Shown piece after piece: positions 41,229 through 52,457 of a DNA stretch of 64,000 bases; position 1 is the stretch's first letter, and the number at the start of each line of letters is the position of its first letter. The translations under genes were made by a program, and so were the position numbers. The notes below the pieces were generated by a model. That model was given only the letters and a program-made list of their open reading frames with translations. It searched no databases and was not told the origin of the DNA. The DNA is from Cephalotus follicularis (taxonomy: Eukaryota > Streptophyta > Magnoliopsida > Oxalidales > Cephalotaceae), in the NCBI GenBank assembly GCA_001972305.1, contig BDDD01001806.1, forward strand, positions 124,001 to 188,000, read 5' to 3'.

Positions 41229-42758
41229 ATGGCACGTACAAGGAACGCTGCTCGAAGGACTGCACCTGCTGAGGCTCAGGAAGTCCGAAATGAGTCTACC
41301 ATGGAGGGGCTTGTACGTCAGGTAGTCGCTCAGGAGGTACGACACGCGTTGAGTGAGCAGAATCATAATCAGGGCCGTAGGGAGCCGGTTGTTGCTAACG
41401 ATGCTCCAGCTGATGTTCAGTTGGGAAGAGATGCTGGGGACAGGACTGATACGCCCACTTATGTCTGGCTAGAGCGGTTCCAGAAGCAGACACCGCAGTC
41501 TTTCAGCTCAGCCATGACTCCTGTGGAGGCTGAGCATTGGATTGCTCATATGGATAAGATCTTTGATGTGCTTGGTTGCAGTGATGAACAGAAGATTAAG
41601 CTAGCTATTTACAAGCTTGACGGTGATGCTCAGAAATGGTGGAAAGTTGTGGTTTTGGCTAAGGTTGGTAACTATGCAGAGACTTTGACCTGGTCTGAAT
41701 TTTGCGAGGTCTTTTATCAGCAGTACTTTCCCACTGCTGATAAAGAGGCTTACGCCAAAGAATTTATCAATACCAGACAGAAGGATGGAGAGTCGGTGAC
41801 AGAATTTCTGACTCGTTTTACTAGGCTTGCTGGTTTTTCTGGATCCGCGGCAGGGACAGCGTTGGAGCATGCAGAAAAGTTCAAGTGGAAGTTGCATTAT
41901 CAGTTCCGGGGTAAATTGATCAACACCAGGTTTGCTGATGTGTCTGAGGTGGCAAATGCAGCAAAGAACATTGAGCTGGAAAGGTTAGATTTCCAGGCAG
42001 CTCGTCAGGAGAGTGACAGAAAGAGAAACAGAGGAGATTCTCAAGGGCAAGGTTCTGGACAGAATTATAAGGGTAGAAATGGCAAGCGAGGAAAGAGGAA
42101 TGATAACCGGGGACAGCAACAGCCCGGTAATGATCAGAGGCAGGCTCAGGGAGCTGCGGATGTCCAGATTGCCAAGTGTGATGTATGCGGTAGACAGCAT
42201 CCAGTTGGAGTATGCTACAAAGCTATTGGGGTCTGTTTTGTGTGTGGTCAGAAATGGCATTTCGTAAAGGAATGTCCGGACCCTCGTGCGAAGGAAAGAA
42301 AGGGGAACAATGTAGATCATGGACAGCGCAATATGGGAGGTCGTGTCTTTGCTATCACGACTCAGCAGGCTGCCCATGCACAAGGTACTGTTTCGGGCTT
42401 TATTTATGTTGGTAACCGTAGGGCTTATGTTTTATATGATACTGGATCGACCCACTCGGTTGTAGCGAGGTCTTTTGTTCGGCATCTTGAGATGTCTTCA
42501 CAGTTGCTTGATCCAGCTTTGGTTCTTTCGACCCCTACGGGTTCTTCTGTTGTGATATCTGAGTGTTATTATTCTTGTCCTCTTGTTTTAGATGATCGGG
42601 TTCGTGATACGGATGTTTTGCCTATCGATATGTATGACTTCGATATGATTATGGGTATGAACTGGTTGGATCGACATCGAGCTACGATCGACTGCTATGC
42701 TCGGAGGATTCTATTTGGGGACGTGAACAGTCCTGAGTTTGTTTATCAGGGTTCATAG
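41229..42758 (+). CDS. Element C gag-protease
   Basis: This is an intact 509-codon frame. After a basic N-terminus (MARTRNAARRT), the capsid core has AEHWIAHMDKIFDVLGCSDE, KIKLAIYKLDGDAQKWW and EFCEVFYQQYFP (about residues 95-175). A polar linker carries KRNRGDSQGQGSG. The zinc knuckle CFVCGQKWHFVKEC is near residue 338 (CX2CX4HX4C). The protease follows with VLYDTGSTHSVVARSF (active-site DTG near residue 405) and IMGMNWLDRHRATIDC. It ends with a TAG at 42756-42758 shortly before the normal protease-RT linker. The start at 41229 is the first ATG after the PBS region. Gag and protease look functional. Confidence 0.92.
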   Translation: MARTRNAARRTAPAEAQEVRNESTMEGLVRQVVAQEVRHALSEQNHNQGRREPVVANDAPADVQLGRDAGDRTDTPTYVWLERFQKQTPQSFSSAMTPVEAEHWIAHMDKIFDVLGCSDEQKIKLAIYKLDGDAQKWWKVVVLAKVGNYAETLTWSEFCEVFYQQYFPTADKEAYAKEFINTRQKDGESVTEFLTRFTRLAGFSGSAAGTALEHAEKFKWKLHYQFRGKLINTRFADVSEVANAAKNIELERLDFQAARQESDRKRNRGDSQGQGSGQNYKGRNGKRGKRNDNRGQQQPGNDQRQAQGAADVQIAKCDVCGRQHPVGVCYKAIGVCFVCGQKWHFVKECPDPRAKERKGNNVDHGQRNMGGRVFAITTQQAAHAQGTVSGFIYVGNRRAYVLYDTGSTHSVVARSFVRHLEMSSQLLDPALVLSTPTGSSVVISECYYSCPLVLDDRVRDTDVLPIDMYDFDMIMGMNWLDRHRATIDCYARRILFGDVNSPEFVYQGS

Positions 42759-42804
42759 CCGAGGAAAGAAGTGAAAGTTATATCTGCTCTGAAAGGCTCA
42801 GAAA

Positions 42805-43143
42805 TTGGTAGCTAAGGGCGCTGAAGGTTTCTTAGCTGTTGTGAAGGATGTCTCAAAGGTTGAGCCTCGCCTTGAAGACTATCCTATGGTCAGAGAATTT
42901 TACCAGATTTACAGTGATGCTTCTAAGAAAGGTTTGGGGTGTGTTCTGATGCAGCACGGTCATGTGATAGCTTATGCTTCGAGACAGTTGAAGCCTTATG
43001 AAGTGAACTATCCTACACATGATCTTGAGTTGGCAGCTGTAGTGTTTGCGTTGAAGATTTGGAGGCACTACTTGTACGGGGAAACTTGTGACGTCTTTAC
43101 CGATCATAAGAGTCTCAAGTACATCTTTACGCAAAAGAGTTGA
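42805..43143 (+). pseudogene. Element C protease-RT linker fused to RNase H
   Basis: The frame reads [20 protein letters not shown] and [10 protein letters not shown], the normal linker before RT, and then passes at about 42900 directly into [20 protein letters not shown], the start of RNase H. All RT blocks, including the YXDD motif, are missing. RNase H continues with [20 protein letters not shown] and [13 protein letters not shown], then a one-base shift moves into the next frame. A stop and frame change lie between gag-protease and this segment. Confidence 0.88.
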
Positions 43144-44570
43144 ACATGCGTCAGAGAAGGTGGTTAGAACTTCTGAAGGACTGTGATCTAAACATTCAGT
43201 ACCATCCTGGTAAAGCAAATGTTGTAGCTGATGCTCTTGGTCGGAAGAGTTCTGGGAGTGTAGCGGCTTTGCTTACTCAGCCGCAGTTGATAGTCGATAT
43301 GGAACGGATGGATTTGCATCTATATGTTCGGGGTTCTGAATTTTGTGTTGCTGTGATGAATGTTGAGCCTACTCTTATATCTCGGATTAAGACAGCTCAG
43401 AGTGACGATGGTGAGCTTTGGGCCTTAGTCCAGAATGTTGAAAAGGGTAAGCAATCAGAGTTTCATATAGATGAGCACGGTGTGATATGGCTGGGTAATC
43501 GGTTATGTGTTCCGTCAGATTCTTCTATCAGAGACGATGTTTTGTCAGAGGCACACAATTCTCCATTTTCTATACATCCGGGTTCTACGAAAATGTATAG
43601 AGACTTGAAGAAGAACTTCTGGTGGAATGGAATGAAAAGGGATGTAGCGGAGTACGTTGGGAAGTGTTTGATATGTCAGCAAGTAAAGATTGAGCACCAG
43701 CGTGCTAGTGGTTTGTTACAACCCTTGGAAGTACCGGTATGGAAATGGGAAAGCATTTCGATGGACTTTGTGACGGGTTTACCGAGAACTTTCAGAAGGA
43801 ATGATGCTATCTAGGTAGTAGTGGATCGATTGACGAAATCGGCTCACTTCTTGGATATCCGAGAGGACTTCTCTGTTGACCATTTGGCTGAGGTGTTTCA
43901 GCGGGAGATAGTGAGACTGCATGGGACTCCAGTATCCATTGTTTCGGATAGGGATCCTCGTTTCACTTCGCGGTTTTGGAAAGGGTTTCAGAAAGCGTGG
44001 GGTACTACGCTCAGTTACAGTATAGCTTTTCATCCACAGACAGATGGGAAGACTGAGAGAACCATCCAGACCTTAGAAGATATGTTGAGGTCTTGTGCTT
44101 TGGAGTGGATTGGGAACTGGGATGAGTATTTGAGCTTGGTAGAGTTTGCCTACAATAACAGTTGGCATGCTAGTATCGGTATGGCTCTGTTTGAAGCTCT
44201 ATATGGGAGGAAGTGTCATGCTCCGACATGTTGGTATGAGGTTGGAGAGCGAGTTATTGAAGGACCCGAGCTAGTGCAGATCACTACCGAGAAAGTGGCA
44301 ATAGTAAGGGAGAGGTTGAAAGCGGCTCAATCTCGACAAAAGAGTTATGAGGACAGACATTGGAGGGACTTGGAGTTCAAGGTTGGTGAACATGTGTTCT
44401 TAAAAGTTTCACCATGGAAAGGAGTCCGACGTTTTAGGCTGAAAGAAAAGTTGAGTCCACGTTTTATCGGGCCTTTCGAAGTTCTGGAGAAGGTAGGCGC
44501 GGTTGCTTATCGGTTATCTTTGCCTCCGCAGTTAGCAACGTCCATAACGTGTTCCATGTGTCTTTACTGA
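43140..44570 (+). pseudogene. Element C integrase
   Basis: Two frames, 43140-43814 and 43821-44570, are separated only by a TAG (43812-43814) inside NDAI*VVVDRLTKSAHF, so a single substitution splits an otherwise continuous integrase. It holds the RNase H tail (NIQYHPGKANVVADALGRKS), the zinc domain (HPGSTKMYRDLKKNFWWNGM, then CLICQQVKIEH), the core WKWESISMDFVTGLP, VSDRDPRFTSRFW and HPQTDGKTERTIQTLEDML with the DDE residues, and the C-terminal FKVGEHVFLKVSPWKGVRRF. A frameshift near 44535 leads to the chromodomain segment. Confidence 0.9.
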
Positions 44571-44808
44571 GAGGTTATCAGTATCATCCCCTACATGTGG
44601 TTCACTATCCGTTGGACAGTATTCGGGAAGATCTATCATGTGACGAGGAGGCTGAGGCTATTCTGGATTGACAGGAACGGGTGACACGTAGCAAGACCGT
44701 TTCTTTTGTGAAAGTGTTGTGGAGGAATCATCCCGAACGTGAGGCTACTTGGGAGCTTGAGGAGCATATTCGGGAGCGATATCCGCACTTGTTTGTTTGA
44801 GGTATGTT
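44536..44808 (+). pseudogene. Element C chromodomain tail
   Basis: In the shifted frame the sequence reads NVHNVFHVSLLRGYQYHP, then after a TGA (44669-44671) VTRSKTVSFVKVLWRNHP and EREATWELEEHIRERYPHLF, ending with TGA at about 44798-44800. The aromatic and WELEE residues are typical of plant chromoviral chromodomains, which bind histone marks and direct integration to heterochromatin. Confidence 0.85.
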
Positions 44809-44818
44809 TATGTTTGTG

Positions 44819-44854
44819 ATTTCGGGACGAAATCTTCTTTTTAGGGGGGGTGGA
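44819..44854 (+). promoter_or_regulatory. Pre-PPT hairpin and polypurine tract of element C
   Basis: ATTTCGGGACGAAAT (44819-44833) is an inverted repeat with a GGA loop. The tract TTAGGGGGGGTGGA follows and abuts the LTR start TGTAATACC at 44855. Confidence 0.85.
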
Positions 44855-45115
44855 TGTAATACCCTGCTCGTTCGTAAATGTATTTTACGGAATTTATGTG
44901 TGTTTCCGGGCTTTTAATTTTGGGTTAATTTTAAAGTCCGGTTGCCCTGTGTTTTGGGCTTATGTGATTTGGGCTGATTGATACCAGTTCGATTTTGGGT
45001 ATGTAATGATATGTTGGGTTTGGTCCTATTTAATCAAAATTTAATTTCATTAAAACAACTAATTTTTATTTTTAAAACCCTTTTATTCCTTTTATTTTAA
45101 TTATTTTACTATTTT

Positions 45116-45180
45116 CCTTTCTTTTTCTTTTTCTTTTTCTTTTTCTTTTTCTTTTTCTTTTTCTTTCTTTTTCTTTTCTT
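45116..45180. repeat. (CTTTT)n pentanucleotide repeat, C 3' LTR
   Basis: Pentamer run homologous to that at 38938-38996, with more units. Confidence 0.88.
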
Positions 45181-46036
45181 TCCTTCTTTCTTCTTTCTTC
45201 TTTCTTTCCTATTCTTCTCCCTCCTTCACCCGAACTCTCTCCTCCCTCTTTACTTCCACACGGCAGAAATCTTTTCTTTCCTTTTCTAATCCCCTGAAAT
45301 CTTTCTTTCTTCCCTTTTGAGCAGTTTTGGTCTCCCTTTTTCCTTTTGTGAGTGCAATTGTCATTCTATAATTGCTTTCTTCTTTTTCTGCAATTGCCAC
45401 TGCCGAATTCTGCATGTGAGTCTGTGTTAGATTGCTATGGATTCATTTCATCAGGTTGTAGAGGTAATCTCGAATTCTGTTGTCCTTTGGTTGGATTTCT
45501 TTGATTGGTTTAAAGCTTTATGCTTTGCTCTTGGTTTTGTTCTCTTTGGTCCCCTGTGTACAACTAATTAAACAGTAAGATTGTGGTGTTATTGCCGTGT
45601 TTTCGTGTCCTTGGTACTCACTGCAGGTTAGTTAAATTCGTTTCCTCCAGTGATGGTTTTGTTCCAATGTCATAAATTCAGTTTTTATGCTCTTAATGTC
45701 ACTTGGGTTCAATTCCTATGTTAATATGTTCTGCCATTGTGTTGTTAAGTCTGTTAACAATTGTAATACACCTTACACATGTCACAATCTAGTTTTAAAG
45801 TCTGCAAATTAATAAGGGACAGAATCTGGACACACATGTATGTATGCCTTCTTGTTTTCTCTTGGAAGCTAAGCCACTGTCAAATTGTTTCCTATGTCAA
45901 TTCTGTGTTTTTACGTCACCTAAAAGTCATACATGATCATATGTTTATGTCCTTGTGTCACTGGATTAATATTGTATTCATTTGAACCCATTTCTGTATT
46001 GAATTGTCTAGTTTGCTGCTGTTCTATCATCCAGAA

Positions 46037-46242
46037 CAGTCGGCTGTTCCTATGGACAGTCGGCTGGATTGGATGAGCAGCCGACTGCCATATGAACATA
46101 GTCGACTGCCTTAGGTTGAGTAGTCGACTGGACCTATGAACCAGTCGACTGCCTGCATGCTGGTTTGAGTAGTCAACTGGCCCTTGTGATTAGTCGACTG
46201 CCAAGCTTCCCTATTCGGCTGGAGCTTTGTAATAGTCAACTG
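46037..46242. repeat. CAGTCGRCTG decamer array, C 3' LTR
   Basis: Ten copies in the same order as at 39846-40051. Differences are single substitutions, for example AGTCAACTG near 46172 and 46233, consistent with CpG decay. Confidence 0.9.
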
Positions 46243-47670
46243 TTTTGCCCAGAAATGTACTATTTTCAACTGTTTTGTTCCGTTTGATCTTTGAATCGAT
46301 CCGAGTCTTTTCCAAACACAGTTATGAGTCTGTTTAACGTTTCTGATATGTCTTAGACTTTTATACGTATGATTTTGGATGTCTTTTAGATTGTGTGCTT
46401 CAAAGGGGAATTTGTTTTTGATCGCCTATTCGTAAGTACTTTGTGAGCGCATAAGGTACGGATTTTCTGTTCCTTGGCTATCTGATATTTCGAACTGAAA
46501 CAGTTTTGATATGCTTCTTCGTTTATGAAATAGATAATGTTTTATGGTTTTGATATGTTTCGAAATTAAAGTTGGTTTGATATTTTTAAATGATTCCGAC
46601 TTGATACATATGATATGAAATGATACGATATGTTATGAAACATATGATATGATACCGTTGTGAGCGGTTATCTGATATGTTTTGTGAAAGCATATTTTAT
46701 GTGTTTTAAATTGATTTCGATAAATCAATGTTTTTGAGATAAATGAATACTGAGTATTGTACCCACCTATGGGGCGTACCATAGGCACGTCGTGGGCCTG
46801 GCACGGGGACGTGACACTTCCGTAGCGGTGTGATTAGTCTACGGCGTCTCTGAGTGTATGAATAAATCCCATGAGGTGGATTTATGGATCCGCTATGTAT
46901 GATAGAGGCGTATGAATCGATTCTAGTTTATGATATATGATCTAGTGAATGATCAAATATGTGATCAGATGGTTGATCTGATATATGATATGTGAGAATT
47001 GACTTGTGTAGTGCCGTACACTTCAATTCTAGTGGGCATGTGGAATTAGCGCCTCCCTTGCCGAATTTATGTTATGTGATATGTATGTGACTCAGTATGA
47101 TTTGTGATTTATAACCTATGATTCGTAAATGATTTTATGAAATGTTTCGTAATTGTTTCAAAAGTTATCTGGATTTATGAAAGCACAAATATGATTTTTA
47201 CGATTATTTATTTGTTTAAGATTTATGTTATGTATCGTACTGCTTTTAAAATTATCGTTTACTGTTTTTATTTCCCTTATCCGTACTGAGGTTTGCTCAG
47301 CCGCGTTTTTGTTTCCATGCGACAGGTTTTCAGGAGCAGCGGGGGAAAGTGTGATTGAGTGATGACCATCCTATGTATTGGATTCTAGAGTGTGATCCCT
47401 ATGTTATGTTTAGTGGTCATAAACACTGATAATTGTGTTATTATGTTTTAAATTGGAACTGGATTATGTTTTGAGTTTTCTGCAAATACTTAATATGTCA
47501 AATTGTTAAGTTTTAATGTTAAGATGACTGCCACATTTTTTGCTGTTTTTGGCTAATAAGAAAGCTTATGATTAGTAATGTTATATTTATGCTCAGATGA
47601 GTCATGTTATCCTATGATAGGTTCTGTATGATATGTCCTATGACGACTCCCGCCGTCCGGGGGTGGTACA

Positions 47671-49297
47671 TTTTGTCCATGACTTATTCTGCTTGTTCCG
47701 TGAATAAACATATGGGTGGCACCCCCACAATGTCTTTCCGAATAACTGTCATCTTCTGCAAAAAGAAAAGTGCTCAATCGTTTTTCTAAAGGCAATTGCA
47801 TCGTTGGCGTTCTTAGGCAATGTGTGGTTTTGGAAAAATTCTATATAGGGTTGTCTCTAATCTCTAGCAATTTGAACAAAATATGCTTCCATGTGGTCAA
47901 AGACTTTATAGCATCGATTACATTCCTTTTGGCACTTGTTGGATTGTTTTACCATTGTGGGTCAGTAATACCCTTGTCTTTGGATTCACCTATAGAGTGA
48001 AGTGCCTTGTTCTCCACACACCTGCCCGTGGATTTCTTCCATTTTATGCAACCCCTCTTCTTTAGAAATGCACCTTGCCAGAATCCCATTGAACTTTTTT
48101 AGTATAATACATTCTTAAGAAATACGAAATGTTTTACCTTATGTACTTGCTGAGGTGTAAGGTTCTATAGTTGTACAATGATTTCTGTCCTCTAGTAATG
48201 CGCCTTCTCCCCCAGCTCTTCACTGGTTAGTAAGGCAGCGATTAAACAAGGAAGAGCTTTTCTAATAACTTTTATAAGGGCTTCATTGTTTTCGTTCACA
48301 TCGATATTTGAGGCTAGTGTCGCCTAGGCATCGGCGTGGTGGTTAGAGCTCCTTGGAGTGTAACTATATCAAATGTTCAAAAAGGGATTTTCTAATCTTT
48401 GTACCATCGTTTTACATGAAGCAAGAGTGGGTTCTTTGATACCATATTCCCCTATGACTTGACTAAGTACCAACCTTGAGGCTCTTTTTACATTCAGGCT
48501 CGCGATCTTCATAGTTGATGCAGCTAGCAATCCAATATAAGCGCTTCATATTCAGCTTCGTTGTTTGAACATCTGAAGTCTAGCTTATAAGATAACTTGA
48601 AAGTATCACCAGTTGGTGAATCTAAGACAATACCAGTGATCCTCCTCTTAATGTTGATGAACCATCAAAATGTAATTCCCATTCCCCCGATTCAACAAAA
48701 CATACTTCTTGGACATCTCCTGAAATTTCTTTAAAGACTAATTCCAAGTCTTGTGAGGGGGATTGGGCTAGAAAATCAGTGTGGGCTTGACTCTTAATTT
48801 CCCTTGGCAATTCTACAGTTATGTTAAATTCTGTGAAGACCATTTGTAATTTTTCCATCCGTCCGGAGAGAGCGAGTCTATTGAGCAAAAATCTCATATC
48901 ATCAGAACATGTGACAGTTATTAGCTTGTGAGATAAAAAGTAGTGTCTGAACTTCTGCAATTCAAACACTAAGGCTAGACAGTGCTTTTCCATAGCTGTA
49001 TACCGTAGCTCTAATCCTATAATGACTCTGCTCAAATAAAATACAGGGCGCTCTTCTCCCTTGACATCTTGCACTAGCATGGCGCTGATTGGTCTCCCTA
49101 TAGTTAAAATATAAAGCAACAAGGGTTTTTTTGGATTAGGCATGATTATTGTAAGGGTGAGGTCAATACCTGTTTCATTTTATCAAATGCCTGTTGTTGT
49201 TCCCCCATTCAAGTGAACGTAATGTCTATCTTTAACAAAGGCTATAGAGGTGATCAGCTCTACTAAGGTGGGAATGAATCCCCTGACATATTATAAA
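47671..49297 (-). pseudogene. Tat-like RT end, RNase H and second (archaeal-type) RNase H
   Basis: From right to left: RT connection remnants (RGFIPTLVEL near 49235-49265), then MPNPKKPLLLYI and a gypsy RNase H with FYLSRVIIGLELRYTAMEKH, LALVFELQKFRHYFLSHK and FLLNRLALSGRMEKL (48750-49143). A second domain begins GEWELHFDGSSTLRGG (about 48640-48700) and continues CSNNEAEYEALIL (about 48530-48570). The presence of both a gypsy RNase H and an archaeal-type RNase H is diagnostic of the Tat group. Sequence to 47671 is the decayed linker to the integrase. It is interrupted by element C on the left and by LTR E on the right. Confidence 0.82.
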
Positions 49298-50124
49298 TGT
49301 CACGCCTTAAACCGTGGGATGGGCCCCACGGCCCAACACATGGCATTCCATACAATTAAATATCATTCCATAAATTAACCACCATAAAATTTAAAACTTT
49401 ACTTATAAACATCATAAACAATAATCTTCGAATAATATATATGAAGATATACCCAGTTCTTACACAACTTAACCCATAAAGGCTCTACCACAAACCAGCA
49501 GGTCATAGAAATAAATAAATAATTTCTTACTCAAAAGACTAGTCCGAATTAGCACACTGCCAAGGAGGAAGACTTACTTTGCTCTTATCCTTTGGGTTGT
49601 TGTGCCGCTCCAACAGTACTTGAACCTGGCCCATTCAGGGAATGGGTCAGCAACCCATAGGTTGTGTAGATTACAACATGCAGAGACGCATAACCAAGGA
49701 GAAAACCATACAACCAGAGAAGAGATGCATGCATTCCATATAACCATACAATCCATGTATGTCATTCATTGCTTCCTCGGACTACTCTACTCAACCAATA
49801 GATTTCCCAATATCAAACAGAGGAGTTGGTCCGGTCATCCATGGTCTGATCCCTATGCAAAATCTTACTATTGAGGTTCACCTGCCTGCGAAATTCACCC
49901 TTAGGTTCACCTGCTCCGGCGGCATTCACCATTAGGTTTACCCATTAGGCGGGATTCGCCCGAGGATCACCTGCCTATCGAATTCACCCCTAGGTTCACC
50001 TGTTTTGGCAGAATTCACCCCTTTGGTTAACCTGCCAAGCGAAATTCACCCTTGGGTTCACCTACTCTTGGCAGAATTCACCAAATTTGGGCTCACCTGC
50101 TAGGGACAGTCTCTAGGTGGATTC
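49298..50124 (-). mobile_element. LTR fragment E, related to element B
   Basis: It begins TGTCACGCCTTAAACCGTGGG after ATAAA in Tat-like sequence. It shares with the B LTR the GGGCCCCACG block, the CTGGCCCATTCAG block (about 49626) and the TTCACCTG/GAATTCACC repeats. It is cut at 50124 by element D. The rest would lie beyond the window. It is a diverged subfamily and not a recent copy of B. Confidence 0.78.
49875..50105. repeat. ~30-bp TTCACCTG/ATTCACC repeats in fragment E
   Basis: About eight units alternate GGTTCACCTG-like and GCGAAATTCACCC-like halves. They are homologous in plan to 19110-19345 but diverged in sequence and spacing. Confidence 0.75.
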
Positions 50125-51119
50125 TGTAATACCCCGTACCTGTTTTAAAGGATTATAAATTAAGGCCTTATTTGGCATATGGAAAGGACTTAAATGGGAA
50201 TTATGGTAAGTTATTTTAAACATGTGGACATGATTAGTTTGGATTATTATATGATATATGGATTAGCTTCTTGGAGAAGCTTTGTGTTTTTCCCAAGGTG
50301 ATGATGATATGATGGGAGTTCGTAAGTGGGCTGGTAGTGCCTTCTTGGTTAGTGGAGTTCAACTTTGAGAGAGAGAAGTAAGAGAGAGCTGGTTTCTTCT
50401 TCTTCTTTCCCCTTCTTCTATGAGCATTTTGGTTGCCCTCCTTTGCTTTTAAGCTGTGAAGGTAAGCTCTCCTCTTCCCTGGTTTGTGTTGTATGGTGGC
50501 ACGTTGTGCTGGGGCAGAGGAGGAGCATGATAGCCTGGTTTGGCTGATTGTGTTTTCTGTTCATGCATGTGTTATGTCTTATTCTCGATCTGATATGTGT
50601 TAGTTTGCAAACGAGGAACCTGTTGCTCCGACAGAGCATCTTGGGGTTGGTCGACGGTAGCTTGATGCCATTTGTGAGTGAGACATTCTCCTCTTTCTTT
50701 TACTTGATATGTCGTGTGCCTGTTGTTATCCTCTGGTTGAACGTTTTTCGTGGGATTTGGATCCCTGTTACCATTGTTTATGTTGTAATCCTATTCTTGG
50801 CAGAGCTTGAGAGCTCGGATGGTTCTTGGGTTGAACGTATGTTGTCCCTATGACAGTTGTTGTTTGCATCAAACGATATTTTTTTATTCTTGGTTCCTCT
50901 GATATGTGGGATGCACTGGGATGTGTGGACGTGATGCGTGGGTTATGGTCGGTGGTAAAGGGTACGTCCGAGGATCAACTCCCCTTAGTATTCTCATTGT
51001 CTATGATGGGATACTATGTGGGAACTGCCCCAGGGTTCAAGACCTGGATCTGCGGTGTACTATTGTCTATGATGGTATGCTGAGTGTGAGTGCAGGGGTG
51101 TCCTCCGTTCCTTCCCATT

Positions 51120-51375
51120 TGGCCGGGGTTAGCGAGCTGTGGCTCGGATAGATACTAGCTAGTTGTGGCTCGGATAGATACTAGCAGACGAGGTCCGGAT
51201 AGATTTTAGCAGGCAAGGCCTGGAAAGGTGGTGTGTGTGTTTTGCCTGGTATGGCGGCAGACCACGGATATGTGGTGGATATGTGATGTTCTAGCGAGCT
51301 GTGGCTAGGATAGATACTAGCGAACGAGGTCCGGATAGATGTTAGCAGGCTGTGGCCTGGATAGATGTGTGTGTT
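51120..51375. repeat. GGATAGAT/ACTAGC repeats in D LTR
   Basis: About seven units of roughly 28-32 bases read like GCGARCGAGGTCCGGATAGA with ACTAGC or TTAGCAGG. A larger duplication includes the TTTTGCCTGGTATGGCGGC block (51240 and 51374). Confidence 0.8.
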
Positions 51376-52212
51376 TTGCCTGGTATGGCGGCTGACCACA
51401 GGATATTGTGGTGTTGTTCCTCTTCTCTTGTTTATCTTGGGCATAGTTGTTTTACTTGCGATGTTATCTTTTGTTGGAATCCTCCGCTTATCGATATTTG
51501 ACTCTCTTTTACATTGGCAGACTCCAAGGGGTGGAGCCTTATGATATCGCTGAGTTTGTGTTACTTTTGTTTACCCCTGACTTACTCTGTTTTGCCCAGT
51601 GGGGCTTTTTTATATATTTTCCCTGTGCGTCCAGTGGTTATGGATGCCCTGGAGAATGCTTGTTCTCGCTCACTAGTCATTTGGACTAATCCCCTCCCAG
51701 TTGTTTTGCAGAGGAAGTTGTTGTGGCTGCTAGGGCAGTCTTTTGGGTTGATAAGGTAGTCTGCGGGGGATGAGCAGAGCTACCGGCTTCACGGGCTCGT
51801 CCTTGCATGCATTCATGGGGCATATGGGTTTTATTGCTTTTGTTGTATGGTCCCTGGTCTGGGAAGGAAATGATATTCTTTTGTATGGGTCCCTGGGTTT
51901 TGAACAGGGGACGATATTTTGTGAACAAAATATATATTATTTTGAACAATGATATAATGCATTCTTGAAATGATTTATTATGTTTTATGATGAAATTTCG
52001 TGTTTTTATTTGAAACGATATGTTACGATCTTCTGCTTGTTTACCGAGAAGGTTACTCGAGGTCGTGCAGGTCGGGGGATCTCCCTGGGGCGGGGGTAAA
52101 CCTGCGGGGCTCATGTCCTGACCTCAGGGTTGTTAGTGCTTGGATGGTTTCTGTTGCGGTCTGGCATTTGTCTTCGGGCTCTGTCCGAGGAGACGTCCGA
52201 GGAGAACGTGTT

Positions 52213-52287
52213 GCCCGGGGAAGTCAGGCCCGGGGAGGTCATGCCCGGGGAAATCAGGCCCGGGGAGGTCATGCCCAGGGTCGGTCG
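52213..52287. repeat. 15-bp GCCCGGGG tandem repeat in D LTR
   Basis: Units start at 52213, 52228, 52243 and 52258, with a degenerate one at 52273: an exact 15-base period with CCCGGG at each unit. Translation gives repeating PGEV/PGEI, but this is in the LTR and unlikely to be coding. Confidence 0.92.
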
Positions 52288-52457
52288 TCCAATGAGGACA
52301 TGCCCGAGGATGGCTCATCCGGGGAATGCATGTCTTAGGATGGTGGTGCAGGCCTGGCTTGTGATACGTCGTGTTGTGTGGGTAGTGTTGGCATCCCCTG
52401 CCTGGGACCCCTGGCAAGACGTAGTGTTTCGCTCTTTGCCCTGGCTCTCTCCCCTGG

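Larger units (their letters stand above)
38676..47670 (+). mobile_element. Ty3/gypsy chromoviral element C, RT-deleted
   Basis: The LTRs run TGTAATACCCTGCTCG to GGTGTTACA/GGTGGTACA, 38676-41059 and 44855-47670, and perfect TTTTG duplications lie at 38671-38675 and 47671-47675. The internal region has gag, protease, RNase H, integrase and chromodomain, but the RT is missing at a single junction near 42900. The LTRs differ at only a few percent of sites by eye, so insertion is fairly recent, apart from a 402-bp absence marked by the window's only N (40660). It is inserted in the Tat-like integrase. Both LTRs carry the CAGTCGRCTG array also found in solo LTR G. Confidence 0.92.
44855..47670 (+). 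repeat. 3' LTR of element C
   Basis: The full-length LTR of 2816 bp includes 46851-47252, absent from the 5' copy. It has a (CTTTT)n run at 45116-45180 and the decamer array at 46037-46242, in which a few copies have changed to AGTCAACTG. Confidence 0.93.
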
